Assembly: GCA_045598025.1 (NCBI GenBank)
Contig: JAZLLH010000007.1
Location: 1-7,330, forward strand
Source of the DNA: UBA1195 sp045598025
GTDB lineage: Bacteria > Bacteroidota > Bacteroidia > Bacteroidales > WCHB1-69
DNA: 7,330 nucleotides
Direction: 5' to 3'
This document shows, in pieces, positions 5,960-7,330 of this stretch. Position numbers and translations under genes: made by a program. The notes below the pieces were generated by a model. That model saw only the letters and a list, made by a program, of their open reading frames with translations. It was not told the DNA's origin and made no database searches. How positions within the stretch are numbered: the stretch's first letter is position 1; each line of letters opens with the position of its first letter.

Positions 5960-6400
5960 ATGGAACTGCATTACTACTGGCTCATTGCCGCCATCATTCT
6001 GGTCATCGTAGAAATTCTCACCGCCGGCTTCGGCTCGCTGTGTTTCGCCTTTGGTGCCCTCGGATCTGCTTTGACAGGATATCTGGGAGGCGGCCTCACC
6101 TGGCAATTGACAGTCTTCGCCGTCGTTTCGCTGCTGGCCTTCATTTTTGTCCGTCCCTTCGTTCTGAAATTCATACAGAAAAAAGACAAGGACGTCAAAA
6201 CCAATGCCGATGCCCTCATCGGAAAAAAAGCCATGGTGACGGAAACCATTGACGCCATGCGACAAGAGGGCCGCGTCAAAGTAGACGGGGATGAATGGAA
6301 AGCCGAATCCGAAGACGGCTGCATCATAGAGGCAGGCACCCAAGTGGAAATCATTGGCAGAGAAAGCATCATCGTTACCGTACGCGCCCTGCGGGGATAA
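5960..6400 (+). CDS. Short NfeD family membrane protein, partner of the SPFH protein
   Basis: The ATG at 5960 gives 146 residues. An in-frame TTG at 5936 is possible but would lie only about five bases from the -7 box, so I reject it. Residues 7-68 form two or three hydrophobic helices (LIAAIILVIVEIL, then FGSLCFAFGALGSALTGYLGG, then TVFAVVSLLAFIFV). Residues from about 85 to 145 (ALIGKKAMVTETI ... GRVKVDGDEWKAES ... GTQVEIIGRESIIVTVRALRG) have the short beta-strand pattern of the soluble NfeD OB-fold. There is no N-terminal ClpP-like protease domain, so this is the short form. Short NfeD proteins are encoded beside stomatin/paraslipin genes and are thought to bind them in the membrane. The SPFH gene begins 35 bases downstream, and the pair probably shares the promoter just upstream. 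Confidence 0.92.
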   Translation: MELHYYWLIAAIILVIVEILTAGFGSLCFAFGALGSALTGYLGGGLTWQLTVFAVVSLLAFIFVRPFVLKFIQKKDKDVKTNADALIGKKAMVTETIDAMRQEGRVKVDGDEWKAESEDGCIIEAGTQVEIIGRESIIVTVRALRG

Positions 6401-6435
6401 CGAAAAACTTATATTAACCTTAAAATCAAATTCCT

Positions 6436-7330
6436 ATGTTACAAAGTGTATTAATTGTACTCATCGTACTGGTAGTTATCTATGTCCTCAGCGGCATCAA
6501 AATCGTTTCCCAATCGGAAACCATGATCATCGAACGTCTGGGAAAATACAACCGCACTCTGAATGCGGGCATCAACATCATTCTTCCCGTTGTGGAGAAA
6601 GCCAAGGATACGATTGTCCGCCGGCAGAGCGGTGCCCTCTCCCGCAACAACCGCATTGACATGCGTGAGCAGGTATATGACTTCGACAAACAGAGCGTCA
6701 TCACCAAGGACAACGTCATGACGGAAATCAACGCCCTGCTGTATTTTCAGGTCGTAGACCCCATGAAAGCCGTCTATGAAATCCAGAACCTGCCCGTAGC
6801 CATCGAAAAGCTGACCCAGACCACCCTGCGTAACGTGGTCGGTGAAATGGAACTGGATGAAACCCTGACCTCCCGCGACACCATCAACTCCAAGCTGCGC
6901 AACGTGCTGGACGATGCCACCAATAAATGGGGTGTCAAAGTCAACCGCGTGGAACTGCAGGACATCACGCCTCCCGAAAGCATCCGCCGTACCATGGAAC
7001 TGCAGATGCAGGCCGAACGGAACCGCCGTGCCGAAATCCTGAAGGCCGAAGGTGAAAAACAGGCTCAGATTCTGAATTCCGAAGGTGAGAAACAGGCGGA
7101 AACCAATGCGGCCGAAGCCGAAAAGCAGGCCAATATCCTCAAGGCTGAAGGCGAAGCCCGCGCCAAGATTCTGCAGGCCGAAGCCGAAGCCACCGCCATC
7201 CGCAACATCACCGAAGCGGTTGCCAACGGCGGTGCCGACCCGGTAAATTACCTGTTGGCGGTAAAATATATTGAAAGTCTGAAAGAAATCGCCGGAGGTC
7301 AGGACAACAAGACGGTCTACCTGCCGTACG
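6436..7330 (+). CDS. SPFH/Band 7 (stomatin/paraslipin, QmcA-like) protein, 3' truncated by window end
   Basis: The frame is open from ATG 6436 to the last base, giving 298 residues without a stop; the C terminus is missing. Residues 1-20 are one hydrophobic anchor (SVLIVLIVLVVIYVLSG). The SPFH/Band 7 domain follows, from IVSQSETMIIERLGKYNRTL at 23-42 through RIDMREQVYDFDKQSVITKDN to WGVKVNRVELQDITPPESI at 165-183. Residues 184-258 are a charged Ala/Glu coiled coil containing five consecutive 11-residue repeats at 199-253. After it come GGADPVNYLLAVKYIESLKEIA and KTVYLPY, conserved in paraslipins. These proteins form large ring- or cage-like membrane oligomers linked to microdomain organisation and membrane-protein quality control. 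The NfeD gene just upstream supports the paraslipin assignment. FtsH-linked HflK/HflC is less likely because those genes normally occur as a tandem pair. Confidence 0.95.
   Translation, partial: MLQSVLIVLIVLVVIYVLSGIKIVSQSETMIIERLGKYNRTLNAGINIILPVVEKAKDTIVRRQSGALSRNNRIDMREQVYDFDKQSVITKDNVMTEINALLYFQVVDPMKAVYEIQNLPVAIEKLTQTTLRNVVGEMELDETLTSRDTINSKLRNVLDDATNKWGVKVNRVELQDITPPESIRRTMELQMQAERNRRAEILKAEGEKQAQILNSEGEKQAETNAAEAEKQANILKAEGEARAKILQAEAEATAIRNITEAVANGGADPVNYLLAVKYIESLKEIAGGQDNKTVYLPY

Noticed and set aside
1..7330. Defence system, CRISPR, mobile element or integration scar.
   Set aside because: Every stretch over 300 bases is filled by conserved housekeeping-type genes; I saw no regularly spaced direct repeats, terminal inverted repeats, transposase or integrase motifs, and no clear change of composition apart from the short promoter region.

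Overview
The window looks like chromosomal DNA from a gut-type Bacteroidales bacterium (Bacteroides/Phocaeicola-like, roughly half G+C by eye). Three things suggest this. The protein families are typical of that order. Translation starts are preceded by A-rich stretches rather than Shine-Dalgarno sequences. Two upstream regions carry the Bacteroidota -7 promoter box TAnnTTTG. I see no tRNA, rRNA, CRISPR array, insertion sequence, phage gene or integration scar. The content is mostly housekeeping, and I did not find a convincing new multi-gene system.

Layout. (1) Positions 1-2401, plus strand: the PhoU-like tail of a Na+/phosphate cotransporter (cut by the window start), a one-chain iron-sulfur L-serine ammonia-lyase beginning at GTG 502, and a small lipoprotein of the YiiX/YebB permuted NlpC/P60 cysteine-hydrolase type. 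The gaps are 11 and 13 bases, so the three are probably one transcript. (2) Positions 2428-5735, minus strand, read right to left: an OmpH/Skp-like periplasmic chaperone, ornithine aminotransferase (rocD), a strong GNRA-loop intrinsic terminator, then a Wzx-like polysaccharide flippase. The flippase converges on the lipoprotein with a 26-base spacer. (3) Positions 5736-5959: a T/A-tract-rich divergent promoter region that also holds a doubtful 37-codon basic ORF and a bulged hairpin. (4) Positions 5960-7330, plus strand: a short NfeD protein followed by an SPFH/stomatin-like paraslipin (cut by the window end), the well-known NfeD-SPFH membrane module.

How the genes fit together. Serine ammonia-lyase (serine to pyruvate) and ornithine aminotransferase (ornithine to glutamate semialdehyde) are both amino-acid catabolic enzymes, but they lie in different transcription units and nothing here ties their regulation together. 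The remaining genes act at the envelope: phosphate uptake, a periplasmic lipoprotein hydrolase, a flippase, an outer-membrane protein chaperone, and a membrane-organising SPFH/NfeD pair. The points most worth following up are the terminator placed directly in front of the flippase start codon, the absence of a C-terminal cysteine in the serine ammonia-lyase, the unresolved 5736-5959 region, and the near-perfect 11-residue repeats in the SPFH coiled coil.
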